Of a stretch of DNA of 64,000 bases, positions 17,265 through 26,714 are shown one piece after another. The notes beneath the pieces were generated by a model that searched no databases, was not told where the DNA came from, and saw only the letters and a list, made by a program, of their open reading frames with translations. Both the position numbers and the translations under genes were made by a program. The stretch's first letter is position 1. Each line of letters starts with the position of its first letter. Source of the DNA: Bradyrhizobium sp. Ec3.3 (GTDB lineage: Bacteria > Pseudomonadota > Alphaproteobacteria > Rhizobiales > Xanthobacteraceae); assembly GCF_000472925.1 (NCBI RefSeq), contig NZ_AXAS01000006.1, positions 186,001 to 250,000 of the forward strand, in the 5' to 3' direction.

Positions 17265-19004
17265 GAGCTTGTAGGCCGTCCGGAACCCGCCCCAGTGCCG
17301 GCCCTGCACGCGGATCGGTACGTCGATCTCGCGCATCATCACCGTGTTGCCGTTGCCCATGTCGCGCGCGTAGCTCTGCACCAGGTAAGAGCGCAGATTG
17401 CGCGCCGCAGCGAGGCCCGCCGGGTCGTTGAAGATGCGCCGGTTGCGACTATTCGCTGTGTTCCAGGCGACATCGCCCGGGCGTTGCGGATGCGAATAGA
17501 TCTTGTTGTGCACCGGCAGGAAGCCGTTGCGGTCGACCATGGCGCAGAACGCCATACGCTGATCCTTCGTCAGGAATGCTTCCTGGAAGGAGGGGAGGGC
17601 GCGGTCGGCCCAGTCGAGATATCTCGTGCGGTACTGCTGCGGATTGGTACCGGCGATTTCCGCGTAATCGGTGTCGAAGAGATCGTCGAGCCTGACCTCG
17701 CCGCGCGCGACCGCCTGCTCGAAGATCCTCGTCAGCGCGGCGCCCGCTTCCATCGCGCGGGTCACGAATTCCGTGTTCTCTTCGTGGATCGACCAGAGCT
17801 TGTCCTCGATTTTTTCGCGCAGCTCGGCGTTCGACGCCTGGAACTGCGTCCGCGCGCCGGCCTTGGACTGCTCGGCGACGCGCAGGCGGCAGGCGCCAAT
17901 ATCCTGGAGCACGCCGTCGATGGTCTCGTGCACCGAAAGCCTCGCGGCATCCGCGCCGCCGATCAGGACGCCGTCCATCGCAATCTCGTAGACCGGTATC
18001 GTCTCGCGGCGGCCCTTGATCTCGAGCTTGAGATGGCAGGGCAGGCGCTCGGTCTTGCGGCGGTCGTCGGCGTCGCTCTGCCTGAGCAGCACGGCGCAGC
18101 GCGATTTCAGCTTCTGCGCGAACATCGTGACAGCCTTGCCGGCGCTGGAGACGCTTTCGCCATGGGCTTCCGCCGCCTTGGTGGCGGCATCGATCTCGGC
18201 GGCGCTGTCGCCGACGGATACGATGAACTTCGATGCGGTTGCCGCGTTGCCGGAGACCTCGCTGGTGGTCGCGGTCTGCTCGGCGACCGCGCCATTGACG
18301 GTGTCGAACACCGGGCGGATCGCCTCGATCGCCTGTGAGATGCGGTGCACGGCTTCCGCCGAGCCTGCCGCGTCCTTTTGCAGTGCCTCGATCTTCCTGG
18401 TGATCTCCTCGGTCGCGCTCTGGGTCTGCACCGCGAGCGCCTTCACCTCGGTGGCAACGACGGCAAAGCCTTTTCCGGCCGCGCCGGCGCGCGCTGCCTC
18501 GATGGTCGAGTTCAGCGCGAGCAGCGTGGTCTGGCGCGCGATCTGCGCGATCAAATTGACGACGTTGCCGATCGCCGCGGAGGATTCGCGCAAGCGGTCA
18601 ACATTGGCGCGGGCTTCTTGCGCGGCGGCGCTCGCAGCATCCGCAAGCTTGCCGGCCTCGCGGACCTGGGCGCCGATGCCCTGCGCGGACTGGGTGAATT
18701 TCTCGGCCGCGCTGGCAAAGGTGGTCGCGGTCGATTGCGCGGCGCTGCTGCGCCCCGTGAGGGCATCGGTGCGCTCGCGGATGGTCGCGAGCGTGTTGGC
18801 GGTTGCTTCCGCCCCGCCGGCGACCGATTCGGCGGCGCGCTCGAGCTGGCGGATCATCGCGCCGAGCTCGAGTTCCAGAAGCTCAAGAATTTCCTTGGCT
18901 GAATCGCCTTCCGGCGCAGCAGCGGGCTCGGCGACGGCTTGGGCCACCTGCGGCGTAGCCGCAGCCTGTTCCGGCAGACGCTTCCGAAGTAGTCCGAAGG
19001 CCAT
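17262..19004 (-). CDS. Soluble chemoreceptor with PilZ insert and C-terminal sensor-like domain
   Basis: A 580-residue protein without membrane helices. Residues 50-300 are the chemoreceptor signalling coiled coil, with tip [20 protein letters not shown] near 152 and [17 protein letters not shown] near 178. Residues 314-390 look like a PilZ domain: the RKTER motif (RxxxR) at 316-320 and [12 protein letters not shown] at 339-350 in the place of the D/NxSxxG motif. Ser is replaced by Ala and Asp/Asn by Glu, so c-di-GMP binding is uncertain. Residues 436-580 match the C-terminal domain of the neighbouring receptor ([26 protein letters not shown]). It likely links second-messenger state to chemotaxis. 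Confidence 0.85.
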   Translation of the reverse strand: MAFGLLRKRLPEQAAATPQVAQAVAEPAAAPEGDSAKEILELLELELGAMIRQLERAAESVAGGAEATANTLATIRERTDALTGRSSAAQSTATTFASAAEKFTQSAQGIGAQVREAGKLADAASAAAQEARANVDRLRESSAAIGNVVNLIAQIARQTTLLALNSTIEAARAGAAGKGFAVVATEVKALAVQTQSATEEITRKIEALQKDAAGSAEAVHRISQAIEAIRPVFDTVNGAVAEQTATTSEVSGNAATASKFIVSVGDSAAEIDAATKAAEAHGESVSSAGKAVTMFAQKLKSRCAVLLRQSDADDRRKTERLPCHLKLEIKGRRETIPVYEIAMDGVLIGGADAARLSVHETIDGVLQDIGACRLRVAEQSKAGARTQFQASNAELREKIEDKLWSIHEENTEFVTRAMEAGAALTRIFEQAVARGEVRLDDLFDTDYAEIAGTNPQQYRTRYLDWADRALPSFQEAFLTKDQRMAFCAMVDRNGFLPVHNKIYSHPQRPGDVAWNTANSRNRRIFNDPAGLAAARNLRSYLVQSYARDMGNGNTVMMREIDVPIRVQGRHWGGFRTAYKL

Positions 19005-19202
19005 CAGGTCGCTCTTGTCGGGGGACGGGACGTGGATATTTTCACATCCCGAGATGAAGTCAGGGTTAACAGGTGCCTGATGGCGCGGCAGCGGCCCTAC
19101 AATATTACCTTCAAGTATGCTCTTTCATTCCGGGGGGCTCGCGGCCTATAAGGCCCGCGCTCCATCCCCTTACCTTGGCTGACGATTCCTCAGAGACCAC
19201 GC

Positions 19203-19949
19203 ATGGCCGGACATTCCCAATTCAAGAACATCATGCACCGCAAGGGGCGGCAGGATGCGCAGAAGTCGAAGCTCTTCGGCAAGCTGGCCCGCGAAATCAC
19301 CGTCGCGGCCAAGCTCGGCACGCCCGACCCCAACATGAATCCGCGCCTGCGCGCGGCCGTGATCGCGGCGCGCCAGGAGAACATGCCGAAGGACAATATC
19401 GAGCGCGCCATCAAGAAGGCGCTCGGCAATGAGGGCGAGAACTATGACGAGATCCGCTACGAGGGCTATGGCCCCGGCGGCGTCGCCGTCATCGTCGAGG
19501 CGCTGACCGACAACCGCAACCGCGCCGCTTCCGATATCCGCTCTTTCTTCACAAAATCCGGCGGAAATCTCGGCGAAACCGGCTCGGTCTCCTTTATGTT
19601 CGACCGCACCGGCATCATCGAATATGACCGCAGCGTCGCTTCCGACGACGCGGTGCTCGATGCCGCGATCGAGGCCGGTGCAGACGACGTCATCTCGGGC
19701 GAGAACGGCCATGAGATCTACGCCTCGACCGAAAGCTACCGCGATGTGGCCAAGGCGCTCGAAGCGAAGTTCGGCGAGCCGCGCAAGGCCGCGCTGATCT
19801 GGAAGCCGCAGAACACGGTGGTCGTCGACGACGAGACCGGCGAGAAGCTTCTCAAGCTGATGGACCTGCTCAACGAGCACGACGACGTCCAGAACGTCTA
19901 TGCCAATTTCGAGATTTCCGACGCGCTGATGGCGAAGATGGGCGGATAA
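19203..19949 (+). CDS. YebC/PmpR family regulatory protein
   Basis: A 248-residue protein of the YebC/PmpR/TACO1 family. The N terminus [20 protein letters not shown] and [16 protein letters not shown] are diagnostic, followed by [20 protein letters not shown] and [20 protein letters not shown]. Members act as DNA-binding regulators or as translation factors that relieve ribosome stalling. It precedes ruvCAB, as in many proteobacteria, but 213 bases of repeat-like sequence separate it from ruvC. Confidence 0.93.
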   Translation: MAGHSQFKNIMHRKGRQDAQKSKLFGKLAREITVAAKLGTPDPNMNPRLRAAVIAARQENMPKDNIERAIKKALGNEGENYDEIRYEGYGPGGVAVIVEALTDNRNRAASDIRSFFTKSGGNLGETGSVSFMFDRTGIIEYDRSVASDDAVLDAAIEAGADDVISGENGHEIYASTESYRDVAKALEAKFGEPRKAALIWKPQNTVVVDDETGEKLLKLMDLLNEHDDVQNVYANFEISDALMAKMGG

Positions 19950-19954
19950 AGCGG

Positions 19955-20110
19955 CTCTCGTGTCCCGGACGCGGCGCACTGCGAAGCGGTGCGACGCAGA
20001 GCCGGGACCCACGCTTCCCAGTCTGCCGATGCAGAGATGGGCCCCGGTTCAGCAGCGCATCACTGCGTGCTGCGCTGCGCCCGGGGCACGAGACCATACT
20101 TCCCCGGGGA
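19955..20110. repeat. REP-like intergenic sequence between yebC and ruvC
   Basis: A stretch of the gtcccggacgcgg...agccgggaccca type with several short inverted repeats (for example cccggac / agccggga). Similar text occurs at 56965-57012. I see no gene in it. Confidence 0.45.
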
Positions 20111-20162
20111 CTTGCGTTCCGTTTCTGTTTCCCTCCCTCCGGCCAGCCGCTATCACTGGCCC

Positions 20163-20690
20163 ATGACCGCGCTCCCGATTCGCCATCCCGTCCGCATCAT
20201 TGGCATCGACCCCGGCCTGCGCCGCACCGGCTGGGGCGTGATCGAGGCCGACGGCAATCGCCTCGTCTATGTCGCCTGCGGCTCGGTGGAACCGCCTGAG
20301 GGCTTGGCGCTGTCGAGCCGGTTGCTCGCGATCCATGAGGGGCTCGCGTCTGTGCTCTCCCACCACAAGCCGATGGAAGCCGCCGTCGAGCAGACCTTCG
20401 TCAACAAGGACGGCGTTGCGACGCTCAAACTCGGCCAGGCCCGCGGCGTCGCCATGCTGGCGCCCGCGATGTTCGGCATCACGGTGGCCGAATACGCGCC
20501 CAACCAGGTCAAGAAGACCGTGGTCGGCGCCGGTCACGCCGACAAGAACCAGATCGCGGTGATGCTGAAGATCCTGCTGCCCAAAGCCGAGCCGCCGTCG
20601 GCGGACGCCGCCGACGCGCTCGCCATCGCCATCACCCACGCCCATCACCGCCAAAGTGCCGCCCTGCGGCTGAAGGTGGTGGGGATATGA
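20163..20690 (+). CDS. ruvC: Crossover junction endodeoxyribonuclease RuvC
   Basis: A 175-residue Holliday junction resolvase. Catalytic acidic residues lie in [15 protein letters not shown] (Asp near residue 16), [21 protein letters not shown] (Glu near 77) and [16 protein letters not shown] (Asp pair near 150). Met at 20163 leaves a short N-terminal extension before the first strand. Its stop overlaps the ruvA start by four bases (ATGA). Confidence 0.95.
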   Translation: MTALPIRHPVRIIGIDPGLRRTGWGVIEADGNRLVYVACGSVEPPEGLALSSRLLAIHEGLASVLSHHKPMEAAVEQTFVNKDGVATLKLGQARGVAMLAPAMFGITVAEYAPNQVKKTVVGAGHADKNQIAVMLKILLPKAEPPSADAADALAIAITHAHHRQSAALRLKVVGI

Positions 20691-21304
20691 TCGGCAAGCT
20701 CAAGGGCCTGATCGATTCCTACGGCGAGGATTTCGTCATCCTCGACGTCGGCGGCGTCGGCTATCAGGTGCATTGCTCGACCCGCACGCTGCAGCATCTG
20801 CCCTCGCCCGGCGAAGCGGCCGTGCTGTCGATCGAGACCTATGTCCGCGAGGACCAGATAAAACTGTTCGGCTTCCGCACCGACCAGGAGCGCGAATGGT
20901 TTCGCCTGCTCCAGACCGTGCAGGGGGTCGGCGCCAAGGTTGCGCTCGCGGTGCTCGGCACGCTGCAGCCTTTCGACCTCGCGAACGCGATCGCGCTGCG
21001 CGACAAGGCCGCGGTGTCGCGCACGCCGGGCGTAGGTCCCAAGGTGGCCGAGCGCATCGTCACCGAGTTGAAGGACAAGGCGCCGGCCTTTGCCAATGTC
21101 GATCCGCACGTCGTTCATCTCGCCGGCGCCGTCGACGACCAGCGTGCCCCGCGGCCCGTCGCGGACGCGATCTCCGCGCTGGTCAATCTCGGCTACGGCC
21201 AGCCGCAGGCGGCGGCCGCCATCGCCGCGGCGTCACGCAATGCCGGCGAGAATGCGGAAACCGCGCAGCTCATCCGTTTGGGTCTGAAAGAATTGTCGAA
21301 ATAG
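20687..21304 (+). CDS. ruvA: Holliday junction branch migration protein RuvA
   Basis: A 205-residue RuvA. The N-terminal OB fold is [20 protein letters not shown], the two helix-hairpin-helix blocks include [18 protein letters not shown] and [20 protein letters not shown], and the C-terminal helical domain ([20 protein letters not shown]) contacts RuvB. It holds the four-way junction while RuvB pumps DNA. It is coupled to ruvC. A deaminase-like gene, not ruvB, follows 47 bases later. Confidence 0.95.
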   Translation: MIGKLKGLIDSYGEDFVILDVGGVGYQVHCSTRTLQHLPSPGEAAVLSIETYVREDQIKLFGFRTDQEREWFRLLQTVQGVGAKVALAVLGTLQPFDLANAIALRDKAAVSRTPGVGPKVAERIVTELKDKAPAFANVDPHVVHLAGAVDDQRAPRPVADAISALVNLGYGQPQAAAAIAAASRNAGENAETAQLIRLGLKELSK

Positions 21305-21351
21305 ACTATCCTGCGCGGCCCGCTGACTGACGAAGGAATGCATTTTCCGCC

Positions 21352-21771
21352 ATGCTGAGCAACGAAGACAAGGAACTCATCGCCGCCGCGACCGCCGCGA
21401 TCAGCGAGCGTTATCGCAATGACTGGCAGGAGGTGGGCGCTGCTATGCGCACGCGCGACGGCCGCATCGTCACCGGCGTGAACATCGACGCCTATATCGG
21501 CCGCATTGCAGTCTGCGCCGAGGCGATCGCGATCGGACGCGCCATTACGGAGACCGGTGACCGCGGCATCGAGACGATCGTCGCCGTGCGCCATCCCAAG
21601 CCGGACGAGCCCGGCGACATCGCCGTCGTCTCACCCTGCGGCATCTGCCGCGAGCTGATCCACGATTACGACGCCAAGGCGCGGGTCATCGTTCCCGACA
21701 ATGGCCGCGAGCCGAAGGTCGTCAGCATCGGCGAGCTCTTGCCGAACAAATACCGGCGGGGCAACGAGTGA
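21352..21771 (+). CDS. Cytidine deaminase-like protein inserted between ruvA and ruvB
   Basis: A 139-residue protein of the homotetrameric cytidine deaminase fold. Zinc-site motifs: [12 protein letters not shown] near residue 52 (Cys and catalytic Glu) and [13 protein letters not shown] near 92 (Cys pair). Its stop overlaps the ruvB GTG start by four bases, so it is translationally coupled to ruvB. The family includes cytidine and blasticidin-S deaminases. Its substrate is not clear; the usual substrate-binding N terminus differs ([21 protein letters not shown]). The position inside a DNA repair operon may be a conserved lineage feature or may suggest a role on damaged nucleosides. Confidence 0.82.
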   Translation: MLSNEDKELIAAATAAISERYRNDWQEVGAAMRTRDGRIVTGVNIDAYIGRIAVCAEAIAIGRAITETGDRGIETIVAVRHPKPDEPGDIAVVSPCGICRELIHDYDAKARVIVPDNGREPKVVSIGELLPNKYRRGNE

Positions 21772-22817
21772 ACACCCCCTCCCGCATCGTCACACCCGAG
21801 CGCCGCAGCGACGATGTCGGCGATACGGCGCTGCGCCCGCAATCGCTGACCGAATTCGTCGGCCAGCAGCAGGCGCGCAAGAATCTGTCCATCTTCATCG
21901 ATGCTGCGCGCAAGCGCGGCGAGGCGCTGGATCACGTGCTGTTCGTGGGTCCCCCCGGCCTCGGCAAGACCACGCTGGCGCAGATCGTGGCGCGCGAGCT
22001 CGGCGTCGGCTTTCGCGCCACATCGGGCCCTGTGATCGCCAAGGCCGGCGATCTCGCCGCGCTCCTCACCAACCTCGAAGAGCGCGACGTACTCTTCATC
22101 GACGAGATCCACCGCCTGAGCCCAGCAGTGGAAGAGGTGCTCTATCCCGCGATGGAGGATTTCCAGCTCGACCTCATCATCGGCGAGGGGCCGGCGGCGC
22201 GCTCGGTCAAGATCGAGCTTGCAAAGTTCACCCTCGTCGGCGCGACGACGCGTGCCGGCCTTCTCACCAATCCGCTGCGCGACCGTTTCGGCATCCCGAT
22301 CCGGCTCAACTTCTATACGGTCGAGGAGCTGGAAGGCATCGTCACCCGCGGCGCGCGCGTGCTCAATGTCGGCATGAGCCCGGATGGCGCCAACGAGATC
22401 GCGCGCCGCGCCCGCGGCACGCCGCGCATCGCCGGCCGGCTGCTCAGGCGGGTGCGCGACTTTGCCTCCGCCGCCAACGCTGAAACCATTGATCGCGAGA
22501 TCGCCGACCATGCGCTGAGCGCGCTGGAGGTCGATGCCGCGGGCCTGGACGCCATGGACCGGCGCTACCTGACGACAATTGCGCTCAATTATGGGGGCGG
22601 CCCGGTCGGCGTCGAGACCATGGCCGCCGCGCTGTCCGAGCCGCGCGATGCCATCGAGGACATCATCGAGCCCTATCTGATCCAGTGCGGCTATCTCCAG
22701 CGTACCCCGCGCGGCCGTCTCCTCACCACGCATGCCTTCCGCCATCTCGGCCTCACTGAGCCCTCGCGCGATACGGCACAGTTCGGCCTGTTCGGCACGG
22801 ACGAGAGCGACGACTAA
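21768..22817 (+). CDS. ruvB: Holliday junction helicase RuvB
   Basis: A 349-residue AAA+ motor for branch migration. Walker [20 protein letters not shown] near residue 62, Walker [14 protein letters not shown] near 108, sensor 1 [19 protein letters not shown] near 157, and the arginine-rich [20 protein letters not shown] near 210. The C-terminal winged helix begins around [16 protein letters not shown]. It starts with GTG overlapping the deaminase-like gene. Confidence 0.96.
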   Translation: MNTPSRIVTPERRSDDVGDTALRPQSLTEFVGQQQARKNLSIFIDAARKRGEALDHVLFVGPPGLGKTTLAQIVARELGVGFRATSGPVIAKAGDLAALLTNLEERDVLFIDEIHRLSPAVEEVLYPAMEDFQLDLIIGEGPAARSVKIELAKFTLVGATTRAGLLTNPLRDRFGIPIRLNFYTVEELEGIVTRGARVLNVGMSPDGANEIARRARGTPRIAGRLLRRVRDFASAANAETIDREIADHALSALEVDAAGLDAMDRRYLTTIALNYGGGPVGVETMAAALSEPRDAIEDIIEPYLIQCGYLQRTPRGRLLTTHAFRHLGLTEPSRDTAQFGLFGTDESDD

Positions 22818-22912
22818 AGCGACGTTGAACCCACCTGTTTCGTGCTCCCACTAATGCGAACGCGCGGCGATCGGGGTCGCTGGCGCAACGCACATTGGCT
22901 GGAGTGGGAAGA

Positions 22913-23782
22913 ATGGGGCTGAGTGAGCAAGCAACACTGCTTGAAAGCATCGCGTCCGCACCGCAACTGCGGACGCCCGACGAGACCGAAGCGTTCCTCG
23001 ATCCGATGCCGCTGGCCGAGCTGGCCTCGATGTGGTGCGCGCTTCAGCGCGTCAGCCGGCGCGACCAGGCCGGCAGCATCTGGGCGCTGAAACTCTATTT
23101 CGATCATCTGCCGCATCGTCGCCCGCAGCGCGCGCTCGATCTCATCCTAGACGTGCTGAAGACCGAGACCGACAAGCCGACCGTGATGCAGCTCAACGAC
23201 AAGTTCTTGCTGGCGCTGCTCTATGCCCATGGCGACGAGGTGATCGGGCGTATCGAGCATGAGGCGAAGCACAATGCGCGGCTGCGCTGGCTGCTCGGGG
23301 GCGTACATTTCGGCGACGAGGAGCCGCTGATGCGGCGCATCGCAGGGATTGCCAATCAAGCGGCCTGGCACGCCGATCACCTGGCCCAGCGCACTCCGCG
23401 CGAGCTGCTCGATTGCGCCAGCATGTCGCTGTCCGAGCTGGCGCAGGCCTGGATCGAGCAATATTCCAGGTCCGACCGCGACCAGGACGACAATCTGTTC
23501 GCGATCATGGATTTCGAGCGCGATTTGCGCGAGGACGATCCCGACCGGATGATCGACCTGATCCTGGAGATCCTCAGGGTGGAGTCCAATCCCGTGCTGC
23601 TGTCGGTGCTGGCGGCCGGTCCGCTCGAGGACGTGATCAGCCTGCGCACGATCGACCGCATCGAGCGCGAGGCCCGTGCCGACAGGCGCTTCCATGACTT
23701 GCTCGGCGGCGTCTGGTATTACCGGGCGTCCGACGAATTGAAGACGCGTCTGGATGCGCTGGTCGGCGTGAGGGACCGTTAA
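22913..23782 (+). CDS. Protein with two DUF6869-like repeats
   Basis: A 289-residue soluble helical protein. Residues about 35-135 and 170-268 are clear internal copies: LAELASMWCALQRV matches LSELAQAWIEQYSR, RALDLILDVLKTET matches RMIDLILEILRVES, and IGRIEHEAKHNARLRWLLGGV matches IDRIEREARADRRFHDLLGGV. This resembles the DUF6869 module; I assign it from memory and the function is unknown. The ATG at 22913 has GGAG-like sequence upstream; a TTG 18 bases earlier is possible. It sits alone after ruvB. Confidence 0.72.
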   Translation: MGLSEQATLLESIASAPQLRTPDETEAFLDPMPLAELASMWCALQRVSRRDQAGSIWALKLYFDHLPHRRPQRALDLILDVLKTETDKPTVMQLNDKFLLALLYAHGDEVIGRIEHEAKHNARLRWLLGGVHFGDEEPLMRRIAGIANQAAWHADHLAQRTPRELLDCASMSLSELAQAWIEQYSRSDRDQDDNLFAIMDFERDLREDDPDRMIDLILEILRVESNPVLLSVLAAGPLEDVISLRTIDRIEREARADRRFHDLLGGVWYYRASDELKTRLDALVGVRDR

Positions 23783-23867
23783 CGTTTCTGCTCACGATCT
23801 GCACAAGCGCACCCCAATTCCGCTTCAATCGGAGGACATCAAGGCAAGGCATCACAATCGGTTTCCC

Positions 23868-24779
23868 ATGATCTCTCGTCGCGCTTTCTTTCGGTCCATC
23901 GGCGGTCTGTCAGTCGCTGGCGTATCAACGACGGCTTACGGCGTCGGCATCGAGCCGGAGCGGTTGCTGGTCACCCGCTACAACCTGTCGCCGCCGCAAT
24001 GGCCCGTCGATTTCGATCTGAAGATCGCCGTCATTGCCGATTTGCATGCCTGCGATCCCTGGATGTCGCTCGAACGCATCGCTGGCATCGTCCAACGTAC
24101 CAATGCGCTCCAGCCCGACATTACCGTGCTGCTCGGCGACTACGTCGTCAGTCAGCGCCATGCCACGCGCGCCATTCCGGCTAGCGAGTGGGCATCGGTG
24201 CTGGGCGGGTTGAAAGCGCCGCTCGGAGTGCACGCCATCCTCGGCAATCACGATTATTGGGATGACAAGACCGTGCAGCGCGAGGGCAGGGGACTGCCGG
24301 CCGCGCGGATCGCGCTGGAGGCCGCCGGCATTCCCGTCTATGAGAACGACGCAACGCGCCTCACCAAAGCCGGACGTCCGTTCTGGCTCGCCGGGCTTGG
24401 TGACCAACTCGCCTATGTGCCGGCGCGCCACTTTCGCCCGATGCGGCGCGTCGGCGTCGACGATCTCAGCGCGACGCTCGCCAAGGTGACCGACAGCGCT
24501 CCGCTGATCCTGCTCGCGCACGAACCCGACATCGCTTCGCGCGTGCCGGCGCGCGTCGCGCTGCAATTGTCCGGTCACACCCATGGAGGCCAGGTGCGGC
24601 TGCTGGGCTGGTCACCGGCCGCTCCGTCGAGACCAGAACTCGCCTATGGCCACGTCCGCAAGAATTGCGACGTCGTCGTCTCCGGCGGGCTGGGCTGCAG
24701 CATCATACCCTTCCGCCTTGGTGTTCCTCCGGAAATCGTACTGGTAACGCTGGGGAACGCGGGGCAGGCGGTGTCATAG
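23868..24779 (+). CDS. Tat-exported calcineurin-type metallophosphoesterase
   Basis: A 303-residue enzyme. The N terminus MISRRAFFRSIGGLSVAGVS is a twin-arginine signal. Metal-site motifs: IAVIADLHACDPW near residue 52, TVLLGDYVVS near 84, AILGNHDYWDD near 121, LLAHEPD near 218 and LSGHTHGGQVRLLG near 236. The group includes YkuE/YaeI-type enzymes, some of which act on lipid A precursors or phospholipids at the membrane. Export by Tat fits a folded metalloenzyme acting outside the cytoplasm. The substrate is not known. Confidence 0.87.
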   Translation: MISRRAFFRSIGGLSVAGVSTTAYGVGIEPERLLVTRYNLSPPQWPVDFDLKIAVIADLHACDPWMSLERIAGIVQRTNALQPDITVLLGDYVVSQRHATRAIPASEWASVLGGLKAPLGVHAILGNHDYWDDKTVQREGRGLPAARIALEAAGIPVYENDATRLTKAGRPFWLAGLGDQLAYVPARHFRPMRRVGVDDLSATLAKVTDSAPLILLAHEPDIASRVPARVALQLSGHTHGGQVRLLGWSPAAPSRPELAYGHVRKNCDVVVSGGLGCSIIPFRLGVPPEIVLVTLGNAGQAVS

Positions 24780-24846
24780 CGATGGCTTGCGCGTCGGGCT
24801 GATTTGCGCAAAACACGAGCGTGGACAATGAACCAAGGCTCGCGCA

Positions 24847-25299
24847 GTGACAGTTCATCTCGATGGTGAGATCCGCGAAGGCCGCCACCACATGCAGGTC
24901 CGCGTCTACTACGAGGACACGGACTTTTCCGGCATCGTCTATCACGCCAACTATCTGCGCTTCATGGAGCGCGGGCGGACCAACCATCTGCGGCTGATGG
25001 GCGCCGAGCAGCAGGCGCTGTTCGAGCAGGTCGAGACGGAAGATGCCGGCTTTGCCTTCGTGGTGCGCTCGATGCATCTGGATTTCCTCAAGCCCGCGCG
25101 CATGGACGATGTGCTCGACATCGTGACCTGGCCGATCGCGGTGAAGGGCGCCTCGATCATGCTGGCGCAGGAGGTGCGGCGCGCCGAGGACGTGCTGGTG
25201 AAAGCGGAAGTGCGCGTCGCCTTCATCAGCGGCGGCCGCGCCCAGCCGATCCCGAAATCAATCCGGAACCTGATGAAGGCCGACGTGATTACGAAATGA
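24847..25299 (+). CDS. ybgC: YbgC-type acyl-CoA thioesterase
   Basis: A 150-residue hotdog-fold thioesterase. The family motif VRVYYEDTDFSGIVYHANYLRFMERGRT near residue 20 carries the active-site Asp, followed by LDFLKPARMDDVLDIVTW. The start is GTG at 24847. In most proteobacteria ybgC begins the tol-pal operon; here no tolQ follows, and a DUF1348 gene is next. It hydrolyses short or medium acyl-CoA or acyl-ACP and is linked to envelope lipid metabolism. Confidence 0.87.
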   Translation: MTVHLDGEIREGRHHMQVRVYYEDTDFSGIVYHANYLRFMERGRTNHLRLMGAEQQALFEQVETEDAGFAFVVRSMHLDFLKPARMDDVLDIVTWPIAVKGASIMLAQEVRRAEDVLVKAEVRVAFISGGRAQPIPKSIRNLMKADVITK

Positions 25300-25376
25300 G
25301 CCGATAGGGAAGACGGGCCATCGACTTCCAGGCGCGCGAGCGTAGATTTGCGTGTCCCCAACTGATGAGGCCAGCC

Positions 25377-25844
25377 ATGTCGCGTCCGCCGCTTCCGCCC
25401 TTCACGAGAGAGACCGCCGCTCAAAAGGCCCGCATGGCCGAGGACGCCTGGAATTCGCGCGACCCGCAGCGTGTCGCGCTGGCCTATACCGAGGACAGCC
25501 GCTGGCGCAATCGCTCGGAGGTGTTTTGGGGGCGCGAGGCGATCGTGGCGTTTCTCACCCGCAAATGGGCAAAGGAGCTCGACTATCGGCTGATCAAGGA
25601 CCTCTGGGCCTATGACGGCAACCGCATCGCTGTGCGCTTCCAGTACGAATGGCACGACACGAGCGGCCAGTGGTATCGCTCTTACGGCAACGAGCAGTGG
25701 GAGTTCGACGAGCACGGCCTGATGAAGCGTCGCGAGGCGTCGATCAACGACATCGCCATCGCGGAGAGCGATCGCCGCTTCCACTGGCCTGCACCGGGGC
25801 CAAGGCCCGCCGATGTGGCGGGACTGGGCGATAGTCCATTCTAA
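25377..25844 (+). CDS. DUF1348 (NTF2-like) family protein
   Basis: A 155-residue NTF2/SnoaL-fold protein of the DUF1348 family. Typical text is [48 protein letters not shown], and the C-terminal [20 protein letters not shown]. The ATG at 25377 has GAGG upstream; an ATG at 25365 is possible. The reaction is unknown; members are conserved small enzymes or binding proteins. It is followed by a palindromic repeat (25880-25906) and a convergent gene. Confidence 0.83.
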   Translation: MSRPPLPPFTRETAAQKARMAEDAWNSRDPQRVALAYTEDSRWRNRSEVFWGREAIVAFLTRKWAKELDYRLIKDLWAYDGNRIAVRFQYEWHDTSGQWYRSYGNEQWEFDEHGLMKRREASINDIAIAESDRRFHWPAPGPRPADVAGLGDSPF

Positions 25845-25879
25845 GACGCATCGACAGAAGCTGAGCTTGGCGCGCTGCA

Positions 25880-25906
25880 CCCTCTCCCCTTGCGGGAGAG
25901 GGTGGC
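25880..25906. repeat. CCCTCTCCCCTTGCGGGAG repeat, terminator position
   Basis: An 11-bp-class inverted repeat identical to the copy at 15449-15475. It sits between the convergent DUF1348 and amidotransferase genes, so it can terminate both. Confidence 0.7.
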
Positions 25907-25925
25907 TGTGGCCGCATCTCGCGAA

Positions 25926-26642
25926 CTAAGAAGTTGTCGCCCGCCTCGTCAGAAACCTCGTGATCGCGCCACCGAGCTTCGCGCTATCCAGCGGCTCTGA
26001 CAGCGAGGCCTTGGCGGTGGCAACGACGTTGTCGGGCGCGTGGCCTTCGCGGAGCTCGCAGCAGACTTGCGCGAAGCTCTTGTCGAATTCCGGATGCGGC
26101 TGCACGGAGAGCGTCGTGCCGTTGGGGTAGAGCAGGCCGGCATGCGGGGCGAATTCCGAATACAGGATCGTCCGCGCGTCCTGCGGTGGTTCGATGACCT
26201 GGTCCTGGTGCGAGCAGGCGATTGCGAGCTGTTCGCCGCCGATGACGCCGTTGTTCGGCGCCACCTGATAGACGTGCCGGCCGATGCCCCAGCCTTTGTC
26301 CGACTTGCGCACGGTGCCGCCCAGCGCCTGCGCGATCAGTTGGTGGCCGAAGCAGACGCCGACCATCGGCGTCTTGTTGGCATGGGCGGTGCGTACGAAT
26401 TCTTCGAGCGGCGCGATCCAGTCGAGCCCGTCATAGACGCCGGCCGCCGCGCCGGTGATCAGGATCGCCTCCAACTGCCGCGGGTCGGGGAGCGCCTCGC
26501 CATCGGGGATGCTCACGACGTCGAACGCAGCGGAAGAATCCTCGGTACGGATCATGCGCTCGAACATGTCCGGAAACGAGCCGTGGCGCTCGCGATGTTT
26601 GCGAGGGACGGCTCCGGTCTCGATGATGGTGATGCGTGCCAT
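25926..26642 (-). CDS. Class I glutamine amidotransferase-like protein
   Basis: A 238-residue protein of the GATase1 group related to GMP-synthase glutaminase domains. The nucleophile cysteine is in MVGVCFGHQLIAQALGG near residue 97, with the His-Glu of the triad in LSVQPHPEF near 184. A conserved SHQDQVIEPP precedes it. Such free-standing proteins hydrolyse glutamine-like amides, including gamma-glutamyl compounds. Its partner is not evident. It lies 72 bases downstream of a LysR gene on the same strand. Confidence 0.85.
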   Translation of the reverse strand: MARITIIETGAVPRKHRERHGSFPDMFERMIRTEDSSAAFDVVSIPDGEALPDPRQLEAILITGAAAGVYDGLDWIAPLEEFVRTAHANKTPMVGVCFGHQLIAQALGGTVRKSDKGWGIGRHVYQVAPNNGVIGGEQLAIACSHQDQVIEPPQDARTILYSEFAPHAGLLYPNGTTLSVQPHPEFDKSFAQVCCELREGHAPDNVVATAKASLSEPLDSAKLGGAITRFLTRRATTS

Positions 26643-26714
26643 ATGCCCTCGAAGAATTGCATCCTCGGCTAAGAACGTGTCCTCGGTTAAGAGATTGTGT
26701 GTGCCTGCGCAAGC

